Source: Nitrosospira sp. (GTDB lineage Bacteria; Pseudomonadota; Gammaproteobacteria; Burkholderiales; Nitrosomonadaceae). Taken from it: DNA of 32,467 nt. Positions 16,350 to 24,675 of this stretch are shown piece by piece; the stretch's first letter is position 1; each line of letters begins with the position of its first letter. A program made the position numbers and the translations under genes. The stretch spans positions 1 to 32,467 of the forward strand of contig JAPLQS010000037.1 in assembly GCA_026399575.1 (NCBI GenBank). The letters run 5' to 3'. The notes below the pieces were generated by a model. It worked only from the letters and a program-made list of their open reading frames with translations, was not told the origin of the DNA and did no database searches.

Positions 16350-17648
16350 ATGCCCGAGAACTCTTACCCGAAGAAACAAGAGGCTGATCTTCGTTTTCAC
16401 AGTCAGATTACACGCAATGCCATAGCGCTGATACTGGCAGGTGGGCGCGGCAGTCGTTTGCAACAGCTCACTGATTGGCGTGCGAAGCCTGCGGTGCCAT
16501 TCGGCGGCAAATTTCGCATCATTGATTTCCCTCTTTCCAATTGCGTCAATTCCGGTATCCGCCGCATCGGTGTTGCCACCCAGTACAAATCACAGAGCTT
16601 GATCAGTCACATCCAGCACGGCTGGGGTTTTCTTGATGGCCGCTTCAAGGAGTTCGTCGAGTTGCTGCCCGCACAGCAGCGGATTGAGGAGGCCTGGTAC
16701 CAGGGAACCGCCGATGCGGTATTCCAGAATCTTGACATCCTGCGCCGCCATGAGCCGAAATACGTGTTGATTCTGGGGGGAGATCATGTTTATAAAATGG
16801 ACTACAGCAAGCTGCTGGCCGAACATGTAGAAAAATCCGCCGATATGACCGTGGCCTGCCTTGAAGTGCCGCTGGAAGAGGCGAGCGCTTTTGGTGTCAT
16901 GAGCGCCGATAATGAAATGCACATCACCAGTTTTGCCGAAAAACCCGCCAACCCGGAACCTATTCCCGGTCAACCGGGGCAGGCGCTCGTCAGTATGGGT
17001 ATTTACGTATTCAACGCGGCCTTTCTTTTCGAACACTTGATTCGCGATCATGATGATCGCAACTCATCGCACGATTTCGGCAAGGACCTGATTCCGTACC
17101 TGGTGCCTCGCCATCGGGTGTTTGCCCACCGTTTCTCTGACAGTTGCGTCAATATGGTCTCGGGTGTGCCGTACTGGCGCGACGTGGGTACGGTCGATGC
17201 TTACTGGGAGGCCAATCTTGGTCTCACCCACGTGACTCCGGACCTCAACCTGTACGACGAGGACTGGCCGATCTGGACTCACCAGGAACAACTGCCGCCC
17301 GCCAAGTTCGTATTTGATGACGAGGATCGACGTGGTCAGGCGCTGGACTCGATGGTATCAGGCGGCTGCATCATCAGCGGTTCGACGGTTCGCCGCTCAA
17401 TACTGTTCTCCAATGTGCAGGTCCGCAGCTACAGCAGCATCGAGGACTCGGTGATATTGCCCAATGTCGACATTGCCCGGCATGCGCGCCTGCGGCGGGT
17501 GATAGTGGACAAGAACTGCATGATTCCTGAAGGGCTGACGGTGGGATTTGATCCGGAGGAAGATCGCAAGCGCTTCCATGTCACTGACAAAGGCATTACG
17601 CTTATTACTCCGGAAATGCTCGGCCAGAATGTGCATTATGTCAGGTAG
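16350..17648 (+). CDS. glgC: Glucose-1-phosphate adenylyltransferase (ADP-glucose pyrophosphorylase)
   Basis: A 432-residue nucleotidyltransferase that makes ADP-glucose, the committed and usually allosterically controlled step of glycogen synthesis. It has the nucleotide loop LAGGRGSRL (29-37), [20 protein letters not shown] with Lys46 and Lys54 in the effector/substrate region, and AEKPANP, the glucose-1-phosphate site, further along. The C-terminal third has the left-handed beta-helix pattern ([16 protein letters not shown]). Length is typical. A good ribosome site (AGGGGAG, 16337-16343) precedes the ATG by 6 bases. It starts the plus-strand group with two GH57 genes and is divergent from glgB. 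Confidence 0.97.
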   Translation: MPENSYPKKQEADLRFHSQITRNAIALILAGGRGSRLQQLTDWRAKPAVPFGGKFRIIDFPLSNCVNSGIRRIGVATQYKSQSLISHIQHGWGFLDGRFKEFVELLPAQQRIEEAWYQGTADAVFQNLDILRRHEPKYVLILGGDHVYKMDYSKLLAEHVEKSADMTVACLEVPLEEASAFGVMSADNEMHITSFAEKPANPEPIPGQPGQALVSMGIYVFNAAFLFEHLIRDHDDRNSSHDFGKDLIPYLVPRHRVFAHRFSDSCVNMVSGVPYWRDVGTVDAYWEANLGLTHVTPDLNLYDEDWPIWTHQEQLPPAKFVFDDEDRRGQALDSMVSGGCIISGSTVRRSILFSNVQVRSYSSIEDSVILPNVDIARHARLRRVIVDKNCMIPEGLTVGFDPEEDRKRFHVTDKGITLITPEMLGQNVHYVR

Positions 17649-17739
17649 CCGGATGGCCGGGGATCAAAGGCGGAATGTGGCTGGCCCCCCGTGCCAGTTG
17701 AAGTCGTCCTGCTGAATTTTCATAGAGTTTCCAGCGCAA

Positions 17740-19446
17740 ATGCAACCACTAAACCTCGTTCTGCTGTGGCATATGCACCAGCCGGATTATCGCAATTACA
17801 AGACCGGCGAATTTACGCTGCCGTGGGTGTATCTGCATGCCATCAAGGATTACACCGACATGGCACATCACCTTGAGGCACATCCGCGCGTCAAGGCAGT
17901 AGTGAATTTCGTGCCGGTGCTGCTGGACCAGTTGGAAGACTATGCCGCACAGTTTGCCTTGGGGCGGATGCGCGACCCGCTATTGCGCTTGCTGACTACT
18001 GCCGACCTGGATCAGGTATCCGCGAGCGAGCGTCTGCGTGTATTCGACAGCTGCTTTCGCAGCAACCATACCCGGATGCTGCAGCCGTATCCGGCATACC
18101 AGCACCTGTATGACCTGCACGCAACGCTGCGTGAACACGGCGAGGCCCAATTGGCCTATCTTTCCGGCCAATACCTGGCGGACTTGCTGGTGTGGTATCA
18201 CCTGGCATGGACCGGTGAGAGTGTGCGCCGGGGCAATGAGGTGGTGGCGCGATTGATGGCGCAAGGCGGAAATTTCAGCCATGCTGACCGGGTTGAATTA
18301 TTTGACCTGATTGGAGAATTGATCCAGGGGTTGATTCCGCGCTACCGCAAGCTGGCCGAGTCGGGTCAGATCGAGCTGTCTACCACGCCGCATTACCACC
18401 CACTCTCGCCACTGCTGATTGATTTTACTTCTGCGCGCGACAGTCTGCCCGACGTTGCTTTGCCAACAGAAGAGATTTACCCGGGAGGGCGCAGTCGTGT
18501 CGCATTTCATGTGGCATCAGCGATCGAGAGTCACGCGCGGCGCTTCGGCAGCAAGCCTGTTGGCGTATGGCCGGCGGAAGGTGCGGTATCCGCGCCATTG
18601 CTGGAGATCATGGCAGAGCAGGGCTGTCAATGGAGTGCCAGCGGTGAGGGCGTGCTGGTCAACAGTCTGTACAAATCATATCCTGACAGACCACTGCCGG
18701 AGCGAAGCCGTTATCTTTACCGCCCCTACCGGGTGCAGGGCAGAAGCGATGGCCTGACCTGTTTTTTTCGTGACGATAAACTATCTGACATGATCGGCTT
18801 CGAATACGCCAAATGGTTCGGCCGCGATGCCGCCGAGCACCTGGTGCATTCATTCGAAGAAATCAGCCGTGATGCCCCAGCGGGAGAGAATCCAGTGGTG
18901 AGCGTGATTCTGGATGGCGAGAACGCCTGGGAATATTATCCTTATAACGGCTATCATTTCTTTAATGATCTTTATGAAATTCTTGAGAATCATCCCTCAA
19001 TCCGTGCCACCACTTACCGCGACTATGTCGCATCCCCGGAGTATGCCGCCGCTGCCGTGCTGCCGGTACTGGCGGCGGGTAGTTGGGTGTACGGAACATT
19101 TTCCACCTGGATCGGCGACCACGACAAGAACCATGCGTGGGATCTGTTATGTGCCGCCAAGCGCAGCTACGATCTGGTGATGCAAAGCGGGCGCATGACT
19201 GACGAGGAAAAGGCTGCAGCCGGACGGCAACTGGCTTCCTGCGAAAGTTCAGACTGGTTCTGGTGGCTGGGTGATTACAATCCGCCGAATGTGGTGGAAG
19301 GTTTTGACAAGCTGTTCCGCGACAATCTGGCCAATCTTTACGGTTTGCTGAAACTGCCAGTACCGGCAGCGGTGCTTGAGCCGATCAGCCATGGCAGCGG
19401 ACACCCCGAGTCGGGCGGCGCGATGCGGCGATCCACGTTGGAATAA
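17740..19446 (+). CDS. GH57 glycoside hydrolase (alpha-amylase/amylopullulanase-like, COG1449 type)
   Basis: A 568-residue cytoplasmic protein with no signal peptide. It has the GH57 N-terminal motif WHMHQPDY (9-16), PHYHPLSPLL, the nucleophile-bearing GVWPAEGAVS (Glu280), and FRDDKLSD (343-350), which should carry the acid/base Asp. VILDGENAWEYY follows, as in the alpha-amylase/amylopullulanase-like subgroup. It would hydrolyse internal alpha-glucan links; branch cleavage is possible but cannot be read from sequence. It lies 91 bp after glgC, and the next GH57 gene starts 4 bp after its stop codon. No GlgX-type debranching enzyme is in the cluster, so this enzyme may fill that role (inference). 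No strong ribosome site is seen before ATG 17740. Confidence 0.9.
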   Translation: MQPLNLVLLWHMHQPDYRNYKTGEFTLPWVYLHAIKDYTDMAHHLEAHPRVKAVVNFVPVLLDQLEDYAAQFALGRMRDPLLRLLTTADLDQVSASERLRVFDSCFRSNHTRMLQPYPAYQHLYDLHATLREHGEAQLAYLSGQYLADLLVWYHLAWTGESVRRGNEVVARLMAQGGNFSHADRVELFDLIGELIQGLIPRYRKLAESGQIELSTTPHYHPLSPLLIDFTSARDSLPDVALPTEEIYPGGRSRVAFHVASAIESHARRFGSKPVGVWPAEGAVSAPLLEIMAEQGCQWSASGEGVLVNSLYKSYPDRPLPERSRYLYRPYRVQGRSDGLTCFFRDDKLSDMIGFEYAKWFGRDAAEHLVHSFEEISRDAPAGENPVVSVILDGENAWEYYPYNGYHFFNDLYEILENHPSIRATTYRDYVASPEYAAAAVLPVLAAGSWVYGTFSTWIGDHDKNHAWDLLCAAKRSYDLVMQSGRMTDEEKAAAGRQLASCESSDWFWWLGDYNPPNVVEGFDKLFRDNLANLYGLLKLPVPAAVLEPISHGSGHPESGGAMRRSTLE

Positions 19447-19450
19447 TCTG

Positions 19451-21472
19451 ATGCCACCAACCATTTCCCTGCTTTTTGGCGTGCATGCGCATCAGCCCGT
19501 CGGCAACTTTCCGGAAGTGCTGACCGATGCGCACCTGCGTTGTTACAAACCCTTTCTGCAGGTACTCCACCGCTACCCGGATTTTCATTTTGCGGTACAT
19601 TTTTCCGGCTGGTTGCTGGACTATCTGATCGAGCATTATCCGCAAGACATGGCATTGTTGCGGGAAATGGTGGCGCGGGGGCAAGTGGAACTGTTCGGCG
19701 CGGGCGATACCGAGCCGGTGCTGGCGGTGATCCCCAACCGTGATCGTATCGGCCAGATCCAGACTTTTTCCGACAAACTGGAAATGAAATTAGGCCAGCG
19801 TCCCCAAGGTGCGTGGCTGACAGAACGGGTGTGGGAGGCAACGGTAGTTCCGGCACTGGCCGATTGCGGTATACGCTATGTGATTGTGGACGACTATCAT
19901 TTTCTCTGCACCGGTAAAACGGTGGCGGAATTGAATGGTTATTTCACCACCGAGGAAGATGGACGCACGCTGGACCTGTTTCCCATTTCCGAAACCTTGC
20001 GCTACAAGCTGCCATTTTCTCCGGCCCATGAAGCGGTGGCGTATATCGAATCTCTGGCCGAGGGCAGTAGCGCAGACGGCGGCAATGCAGCAGTTTATTT
20101 CGATGACATCGAAAAATTCGGCATTTGGCCGGAAACTTACCAATGGGTATACGAAAAAGGCTGGCTCGACCAATTCATCCAGGGTGTGCTGGCTTCGCCA
20201 AAAATCCGCACCCGGCACTACCGTGATTATCACGCCAGCGGAAAGACTCGCGGTATAGTCTATCTGCCTACCACCTCCTACATTGAAATGAACGAATGGA
20301 CGCTTCCTGCGCAGCCAGCCAATGCCTACGCCGATCTGGTGCAGCAGGCAAAAACGGACGGCCGCTACGAACACGATAAAGCGTTTCTACGCGGGGGCAT
20401 CTGGAAGAATTTCTTTTCGCTCTATCCCGAGTCCAACTGGATGCACAAACGCATGCTGGGACTTTCCGCGCGTCTTGCCACGCTACCGCAGACGCAGCGC
20501 ACTGCCGCCATGCAACAGAAACTGTACGAGTCTCAGGCCAACGACGCTTACTGGCATGGCTTGTTTGGCGGCCTGTATCTGCCGCACCTGCGGCGCGCGG
20601 TTTACAACGACATGGTCGCCCTGGAAGCAATGCTCGATGCCTGTGCACCGCGTCCGGTGCGTTTCATGGAGGATACCGATCTTGACGGGGTGGATGAGGC
20701 TTATCTGCAGAATGGCGTACTCCAGGCGGTGTCGAAACTGGATGGTAATGGCTGCATTTGCGAACTTGATGCCTATACGCTCAATCACAACTTCGGTGAT
20801 ACCTTGCGGCGCCAGGCCGAGCATTATTACCGCCGGATTCAACAGGGCGAGGGAGGCGGACACGGGCACAGTGACACGGGCATCGCCTCGGCGCATGAGC
20901 GCGTCAATTTCAAGCATGAAATAAATGCTGCGGACATGGAGGCTGACGATCATGTGCGCGGGCTGTTTGTTGATCGTCTGAATGGCGTGTTCATGCACTA
21001 TCGGCATGATCCTTCCACTGTGGGCGGCGTACATTTTCTGGCGGATATGTCCGACCTGTCTGTGAGCAAAAGTTTCGAGCTTGCGGGTAACCGGTTACAT
21101 GTGTCGTATCGTTTCAGCGGTGCAGTGGAGGGCGTATTCAGCACCGAACTCAATCTCGCCATGCCCAGTTGCGACGGTTGGGGCGGGCGCTATATTTATC
21201 AGGGACAAATCCCCGGCGGTTTTGGTCAACCGCTGCAGCTGACTGCGCTGAATGAGATCACGCTGGACGATGATGTGTTGGCCGGGAGCGTTACCTTGCA
21301 TGTTTCCTCGCCAGTCGCGCTGTCGGCGCAGCCGCATTATTCCGTATCGCAGTCCGAGGGCGGATTCGAGAAAATCATGCAGGCGGTGACGCTGCAACTG
21401 GCATGGCCGGTGTCCACGCGGGAGCTAACCATCACTCTGGAAATTAGCGTGCGCGGCAAGGAAGCTGCGTGA
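19451..21472 (+). CDS. GH57 4-alpha-glucanotransferase / alpha-amylase with C-terminal beta-sandwich
   Basis: A 673-residue enzyme resembling the Thermococcus-type 4-alpha-glucanotransferase (about 659 residues). It has GVHAHQPVGNF near the start, the nucleophile Glu125 in GAWLTERVWEA, and FDDIEKFGIWPETY with Asp218/Asp219, one of which is the acid/base. The region after about residue 290 corresponds to the DUF1925/DUF1926 domains. It would rearrange or shorten maltodextrins and could replace MalQ in glycogen breakdown. The frame is open from 19376, but the ATG at 19451, 4 bp after the preceding stop, begins the family N-terminus (MPPTISLLFGVHAHQP). Tight spacing implies co-transcription with the first GH57 gene. 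Hydrolase and transferase activity cannot be separated by reading alone. Confidence 0.9.
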   Translation: MPPTISLLFGVHAHQPVGNFPEVLTDAHLRCYKPFLQVLHRYPDFHFAVHFSGWLLDYLIEHYPQDMALLREMVARGQVELFGAGDTEPVLAVIPNRDRIGQIQTFSDKLEMKLGQRPQGAWLTERVWEATVVPALADCGIRYVIVDDYHFLCTGKTVAELNGYFTTEEDGRTLDLFPISETLRYKLPFSPAHEAVAYIESLAEGSSADGGNAAVYFDDIEKFGIWPETYQWVYEKGWLDQFIQGVLASPKIRTRHYRDYHASGKTRGIVYLPTTSYIEMNEWTLPAQPANAYADLVQQAKTDGRYEHDKAFLRGGIWKNFFSLYPESNWMHKRMLGLSARLATLPQTQRTAAMQQKLYESQANDAYWHGLFGGLYLPHLRRAVYNDMVALEAMLDACAPRPVRFMEDTDLDGVDEAYLQNGVLQAVSKLDGNGCICELDAYTLNHNFGDTLRRQAEHYYRRIQQGEGGGHGHSDTGIASAHERVNFKHEINAADMEADDHVRGLFVDRLNGVFMHYRHDPSTVGGVHFLADMSDLSVSKSFELAGNRLHVSYRFSGAVEGVFSTELNLAMPSCDGWGGRYIYQGQIPGGFGQPLQLTALNEITLDDDVLAGSVTLHVSSPVALSAQPHYSVSQSEGGFEKIMQAVTLQLAWPVSTRELTITLEISVRGKEAA

Positions 21473-21494
21473 TACAGCGTACCAGTCTGTTTCA

Positions 21495-22355
21495 TCAAAT
21501 CACATTGACGGGTACTTTCAAATAAATAGTGCCGTTCGCTTCTGCTGGCGGCATCTCCCCCGCGCGTACATTGATCTGCACCGACGGCAGCAATAAGGTT
21601 GGCATCTCCAGCGTGGCATCCCGCGCTTCACGCATGGCAACAAACTCGTCTTCGCTAATGCCGTCATGTACATGAATGTTGTGCGCGCGCTGCTCGGCCA
21701 CCGTGCTTTGCCACTGCGCGGGACGACACGCGGGTGGATAATCGTGGCACATGAACAATCGCGTGGCCGGAGGTTGTGCGAGTAGTCGGCGCACCGAGCG
21801 GAACAGGCGGCGGGCATCGCCGCCCGGAAAATCGGCGCGCGCCGTACCCACATCCGGCATGAACAGTGTGTCGCCTACAAAAATCGCATCATCGAGCTGG
21901 TAAGCCATGTCGGCTGGTGTGTGACCTGAAACTGCAATGGCTGTCGCACTCAGTTTGCCGATCTTGAAAGTCTCGCCATCTGTGAACAAATGGTCGAACT
22001 GCCTGCCGTCCGGAATGAAGTCATCGCCGAGATTGAATATCTTCTTGAAAGTTTCCTGCACCTGGGGAATTTCATGACCGATGGCAATTTTTCCACCCAG
22101 TTTTTCCCTGAGATAATGTGCGGCTGAGAGGTGGTCGGCGTGCGCATGCGTTTCGAGTATCCAGGCAGCGTTCAGTCGCCGGTCATGGATGAATGCAATC
22201 AGCTTATCTGCGGATGAGGTGCTGATCCGGGCAGATTTTGGCTCGTAATCCAGGACGGGATCGATAATCGCGCAACTCCCGTCAGGCTCGTCAAATACCA
22301 CGTAGCTGACGGTCCATGTGGCCGGGTCAAAAAAAGCCTGGATTTGCGGGGACAT
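21495..22355 (-). CDS. Metallo-beta-lactamase-fold persulfide dioxygenase-like protein (ETHE1/Blh family)
   Basis: A 286-residue protein with the HxHxDH metal motif (His70, His72, Asp74, His75 in ETHAHADHLSA) and further ligands His145 (SGHTPADM), Asp162 (VGDTLF) and His204 (CHDYPP). This set is typical of the ETHE1/Blh branch of the glyoxalase II-like fold, which oxidises glutathione persulfide to sulfite using one iron. Some Blh proteins carry a fused rhodanese domain; this one does not. ATG 22355 is preceded by AGGAG at 7 bases; the longer frame to 22400 would run into the operator palindrome. It is divergent from the sulfur-transporter/ArsR operon and shares its operator. Substrate assignment rests on this context. 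Confidence 0.88.
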   Translation of the reverse strand: MSPQIQAFFDPATWTVSYVVFDEPDGSCAIIDPVLDYEPKSARISTSSADKLIAFIHDRRLNAAWILETHAHADHLSAAHYLREKLGGKIAIGHEIPQVQETFKKIFNLGDDFIPDGRQFDHLFTDGETFKIGKLSATAIAVSGHTPADMAYQLDDAIFVGDTLFMPDVGTARADFPGGDARRLFRSVRRLLAQPPATRLFMCHDYPPACRPAQWQSTVAEQRAHNIHVHDGISEDEFVAMREARDATLEMPTLLLPSVQINVRAGEMPPAEANGTIYLKVPVNVI

Positions 22356-22381
22356 TGTTTTCTCCTGCATGCGGAATTTGT

Positions 22382-22420
22382 GTTGACAATAATATATCAA
22401 TTAATATATTATTCGTCAAC
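22382..22420. promoter_or_regulatory. Long palindromic operator with two overlapping divergent promoters (probable BigR-type site)
   Basis: GTTGAC (22382-22387) and AATAATATAT (22388-22397) are mirrored by ATATATTATT (22404-22413) and GTCAAC (22415-22420) around a 6-base centre, with one unpaired base at 22414. The same bases form a plus-strand promoter, TTGACA (22383-22388), 16-bp spacer, TATATT (22405-22410). They also form a minus-strand promoter, TTGACG (22419-22414), 17-bp spacer, TATATT (22396-22391). A dimeric repressor bound here would block both directions. The ArsR protein encoded at 23431 is the obvious candidate. Confidence 0.85.
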
Positions 22421-22478
22421 ATAATGTTGTTGGCTCGCAAGGAGCCGCTTCCCAAAATCAGGTAAAAGGATAAATAAG

Positions 22479-22913
22479 ATGTCGATCGACTGGAATCACT
22501 TCACCCCGTGGTCCGCGCTGGCAGGCGGGATGGGCATTGGTATCGCGGCAGCACTGTTCGTATTGCTGAACGGACGTATTGCCGGAATCTCCGGCATAGT
22601 CGGCGGATTGTTCAAGCTGCAGACGGGTGATATGGGCTGGCGCATGGCCTTTGTTGCGGGGCTGGTCGCTGCGCCGCTGGTATGGCAGCTGTTTCATGGC
22701 TTACCCACTTTGCAGATTGATACCGGCTACGGCATGCTGGCGCTGTCTGGTCTGATGGTCGGCATCGGCACGCGCTACGGCTCTGGTTGTACCAGTGGTC
22801 ACGGGGTTTGCGGAATGTCCCGATTGTCGCCGCGCTCCATCGTTGCCACCCTGGTATTTATGGGCACGGGCTTCGTCACCGTTTACCTCATACGACATGT
22901 GTTCGGCGGGTAG
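22479..22913 (+). CDS. YeeE/YedE-family sulfur transport protein, first half-transporter
   Basis: A 144-residue membrane protein with about four helices and the family's signature GSGCTSGHGVCGMSRLSPRS, whose cysteines are thought to pass sulfur species (thiosulfate-type sulfur in YeeE) across the inner membrane. Full-length YeeE/YedE proteins are about twice this size; in sulfide-responsive operons the transporter is commonly encoded as two adjacent halves, as here. The promoter and operator lie at 22382-22420. AGGA in AAAAGGATAAATAAG precedes the ATG at a slightly long distance. The next gene begins 7 bp after the stop. The substrate is not determined by sequence. Confidence 0.9.
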   Translation: MSIDWNHFTPWSALAGGMGIGIAAALFVLLNGRIAGISGIVGGLFKLQTGDMGWRMAFVAGLVAAPLVWQLFHGLPTLQIDTGYGMLALSGLMVGIGTRYGSGCTSGHGVCGMSRLSPRSIVATLVFMGTGFVTVYLIRHVFGG

Positions 22914-22920
22914 AAATAAA

Positions 22921-23367
22921 ATGGCGAACATCACTGCATTGCTGGCGGGTTTGATCTTTGGGCTGGGACTGATTCTGGCAGGAATGGCGAATCCGGCCAA
23001 AGTTCTGGCGTTTCTCGATATCACCGGATCATGGGATCCTTCTCTCGCATTGGTCATGGGGGGCGCGATTGCCGTGGGATCAATCGCTTTCGCCGTGGCC
23101 GGCAGGCGCAGCCGCAGCTATCTGGGGTTGCCCATGCACTTGCCTGCTGCGCGCATGATCGACAAGCGGCTGGTGCTGGGGAGTCTTGTATTCGGCATCG
23201 GCTGGGGGATGGCAGGCATCTGTCCCGGACCCGCACTGGTTCTGCTGGGAGCTGGCAGCAGCGAAGGCGCCGTATTCGTCGCGGCAATGCTGCTGGGAAT
23301 GGGGATTTTTGAAATTCTGGAAAGATCCAAATCCGTTGACCGGTCCAAAACTGGCCAGCATGTCTAA
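22921..23367 (+). CDS. YeeE/YedE-family sulfur transport protein, second half-transporter (DUF6691-like)
   Basis: A 148-residue membrane protein, the partner of the preceding half. It has four hydrophobic segments with GMANPAKVLAFLDI near residue 21 and GWGMAGICPGPAL around residue 95; the Cys in GICPGPA corresponds to the second sulfur-relay motif of the family. The open frame extends upstream to 22795, but the ATG at 22921 begins a clean membrane N-terminus just after the first half's stop. It is followed by a 63-bp gap containing a repeat-like stretch before the ArsR gene. Confidence 0.9.
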   Translation: MANITALLAGLIFGLGLILAGMANPAKVLAFLDITGSWDPSLALVMGGAIAVGSIAFAVAGRRSRSYLGLPMHLPAARMIDKRLVLGSLVFGIGWGMAGICPGPALVLLGAGSSEGAVFVAAMLLGMGIFEILERSKSVDRSKTGQHV

Positions 23368-23386
23368 GGCATCGCTGAACAAATCC
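23366..23386. repeat. Possible dispersed repeat, related to the glgB/glgC inverted-repeat arm
   Basis: The 21 bases starting at the yeeE-like stop codon (core CTGAACA) match 16233-16253 at 16 of 21 positions. Both copies lie in short gaps next to gene starts. The similarity is modest and may be coincidental. Confidence 0.3.
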
Positions 23387-23430
23387 CGCGCAAGCGTGGT
23401 GTTGGTTCTGCACGCAAGGCGGGGGCGTTT

Positions 23431-23754
23431 ATGAAAACGAAAACAGATTTGCCCAGTGTTGCGGCGATACGCGCATCGGCGGCGGGAGCCTGTTCCATGC
23501 TGAGAGTACTGGCAAATGAGGACAGGCTGCTCATTTTGTGTCAGTTGATTCAGGGCGCCAGAAACGTTGGCGAACTGGAAGAGCTGCTGGATATCCGCCA
23601 ACCTACGCTATCGCAGCAGCTTACCGTGCTGCGCACAGAAGGATTGGTCACAACCGAGCGCAAAGGAAAATACATTTATTACAGTCTGTCCAGCCAGGAA
23701 GTGATTCAAATCATGCAGACTCTATCCAAGCTTTATTGTGACAAGGGCCATTGA
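23431..23754 (+). CDS. bigR: ArsR-family persulfide-sensing repressor (BigR/SqrR/YgaV type)
   Basis: A 107-residue winged-helix regulator. The recognition helix region is IRQPTLSQQLTVLRTEGLV and the wing is TERKGKYIYYSL. It lacks the ELCVCDL metal site of ArsR. Cys37 (RLLILCQLI) and Cys103 (KLYCDKGH) are 66 residues apart, the same spacing as the sensing pairs Cys42/Cys108 of BigR and Cys41/Cys107 of SqrR. Those cysteines form a disulfide or tetrasulfide on exposure to persulfide and release DNA. An extra Cys21 is present. The gene sits in the operon it would control, between the sulfur half-transporters and TauE/SafE, and its probable operator is the palindrome at 22382-22420. The family assignment is strong; the ligand is inferred from the cysteines and neighbours. 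Confidence 0.88.
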   Translation: MKTKTDLPSVAAIRASAAGACSMLRVLANEDRLLILCQLIQGARNVGELEELLDIRQPTLSQQLTVLRTEGLVTTERKGKYIYYSLSSQEVIQIMQTLSKLYCDKGH

Positions 23755-23757
23755 ATC

Positions 23758-24189
23758 ATGGAGCAGCAAGCAATCCAGATAACCAGCGCACTGCTGGGTT
23801 CGCTTGTCGGCATCACGCTCGCGCTTACTGGCGCAGGTGGCGCCATCATTGCGGTTCCCCTGCTCATTTTTGGTTTGCATCTTGCGGTTGCCGAGGCAGC
23901 CCCTATTGCGCTGCTTGCTGTGAGCTTGTCGGCTGCCATTGGCGCCGCGCTGGCGCTGAAGCTGGGGAGGGTGCGATACCGGGCGGCCGGATTGATCGCT
24001 GTCAGCGGTGTTCTGACTGCGCCCATCGGCATCTGGGCAGCGCACAAATTACCCAATGCGCCTCTGACCCTGTTGTTTGCCATTGTACTGGCGTACGTTG
24101 CGCTTCACATGCTGCGCCAGAGCAGGGCGACTGTCGCCAAGGCTGAAGAGTCATGCTCTGCCAGTTGGATGCGGCCATCGGCCGTCTGA
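23758..24189 (+). CDS. TauE/SafE-family sulfite/organosulfur exporter, N-terminal part (frame ends early)
   Basis: A 143-residue frame starting 3 bp after the ArsR stop. It holds the first TauE/SafE repeat, with GSLVGITLALTGAGGAIIAVPLL and about four helices. The family is normally a single protein of about 250 residues with two such repeats. This frame leaves the family sequence near Ser131 and ends after a short unrelated tail, while the second repeat continues in the -1 frame from 24153. The simplest reading is a one-base frameshift between about 24140 and 24160 (natural, programmed or a sequencing error). The alternative is two overlapping half-genes, as for YeeE/YedE next door. Role: export of sulfite or related products of persulfide oxidation, inferred from the operon. 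Confidence 0.75.
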   Translation: MEQQAIQITSALLGSLVGITLALTGAGGAIIAVPLLIFGLHLAVAEAAPIALLAVSLSAAIGAALALKLGRVRYRAAGLIAVSGVLTAPIGIWAAHKLPNAPLTLLFAIVLAYVALHMLRQSRATVAKAEESCSASWMRPSAV

Positions 24190-24578
24190 TCTGGACCGAG
24201 CCTTGCGCCAGGGCACTGGCAATTTCAGGTGCTGTTGCAGGCTCTTTGTCGGGTCTGCTGGGGGTGGGCGGCGGCTTTGTCGTGGTGCCGGCACTCAGGA
24301 AAGCCACCAATCTGCAGATGCAATCCATACTGGCAACATCGCTGGCGGTGATCGCACTTGTTTCCGCAGCCGGTGTTGCCTCAGCCGTTTTGATTGGAGA
24401 AATGGACTGGTCAATCGGGCTGCCATTTTCCGCTGGTGCAATCGCCGGAATGGTGGCAGGCGGAATGTTTGCCGGGCGTTTCGCGGGTCCAAAGCTGCAG
24501 CAGAGCTTTGCGGTTCTCGCGCTGTGCGTGGCACTGGGCATGGTTGTTAAAGTGTTACTGACTGCGGGTATCATTTAA
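24153..24578 (+). CDS. TauE/SafE-family exporter, C-terminal part (overlapping -1 frame)
   Basis: A 141-residue frame holding the second TauE/SafE repeat ([16 protein letters not shown] near residue 33) and four helices. It overlaps the N-terminal part by 37 bp. Its ATG (24153) is preceded by GAAGAG in GGCTGAAGAGTC, a possible weak ribosome site, so separate coupled translation is conceivable. If the two parts were joined by a one-base shift at the overlap, the result would be about 275 residues with normal family architecture. Coding quality is good on both sides of the break, so the gene is either recently broken, programmed, or still functional as two chains. Confidence 0.75.
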   Translation: MLCQLDAAIGRLIWTEPCARALAISGAVAGSLSGLLGVGGGFVVVPALRKATNLQMQSILATSLAVIALVSAAGVASAVLIGEMDWSIGLPFSAGAIAGMVAGGMFAGRFAGPKLQQSFAVLALCVALGMVVKVLLTAGII

Positions 24579-24616
24579 CAGCGCGCCCGATTATTGGCTA
24601 TACAGTTATAGTGGTG

Positions 24617-24644
24617 TCCGTAAAATTTCTGGTAAAATTACGGA
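24617..24644. promoter_or_regulatory. Inverted and direct repeat upstream of the ferredoxin gene
   Basis: TCCGTAA (24617-24623) and TTACGGA (24638-24644) form an inverted repeat, and GTAAAATT occurs twice (24620-24627 and 24632-24639) at a 12-bp period. The element begins 59 bases before the ferredoxin ATG in the 97-bp gap. It may be a protein-binding site; no clear -35/-10 pair was found. Confidence 0.35.
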
Positions 24645-24675
24645 TTCTCAAAGAGCCCCGCAAGGAAGAACCGCC

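Noticed and set aside
17649-17739. GC-rich stretch after glgC considered as a terminator
   Set aside because: The G and C runs do not form a convincing stem and no T tract follows.
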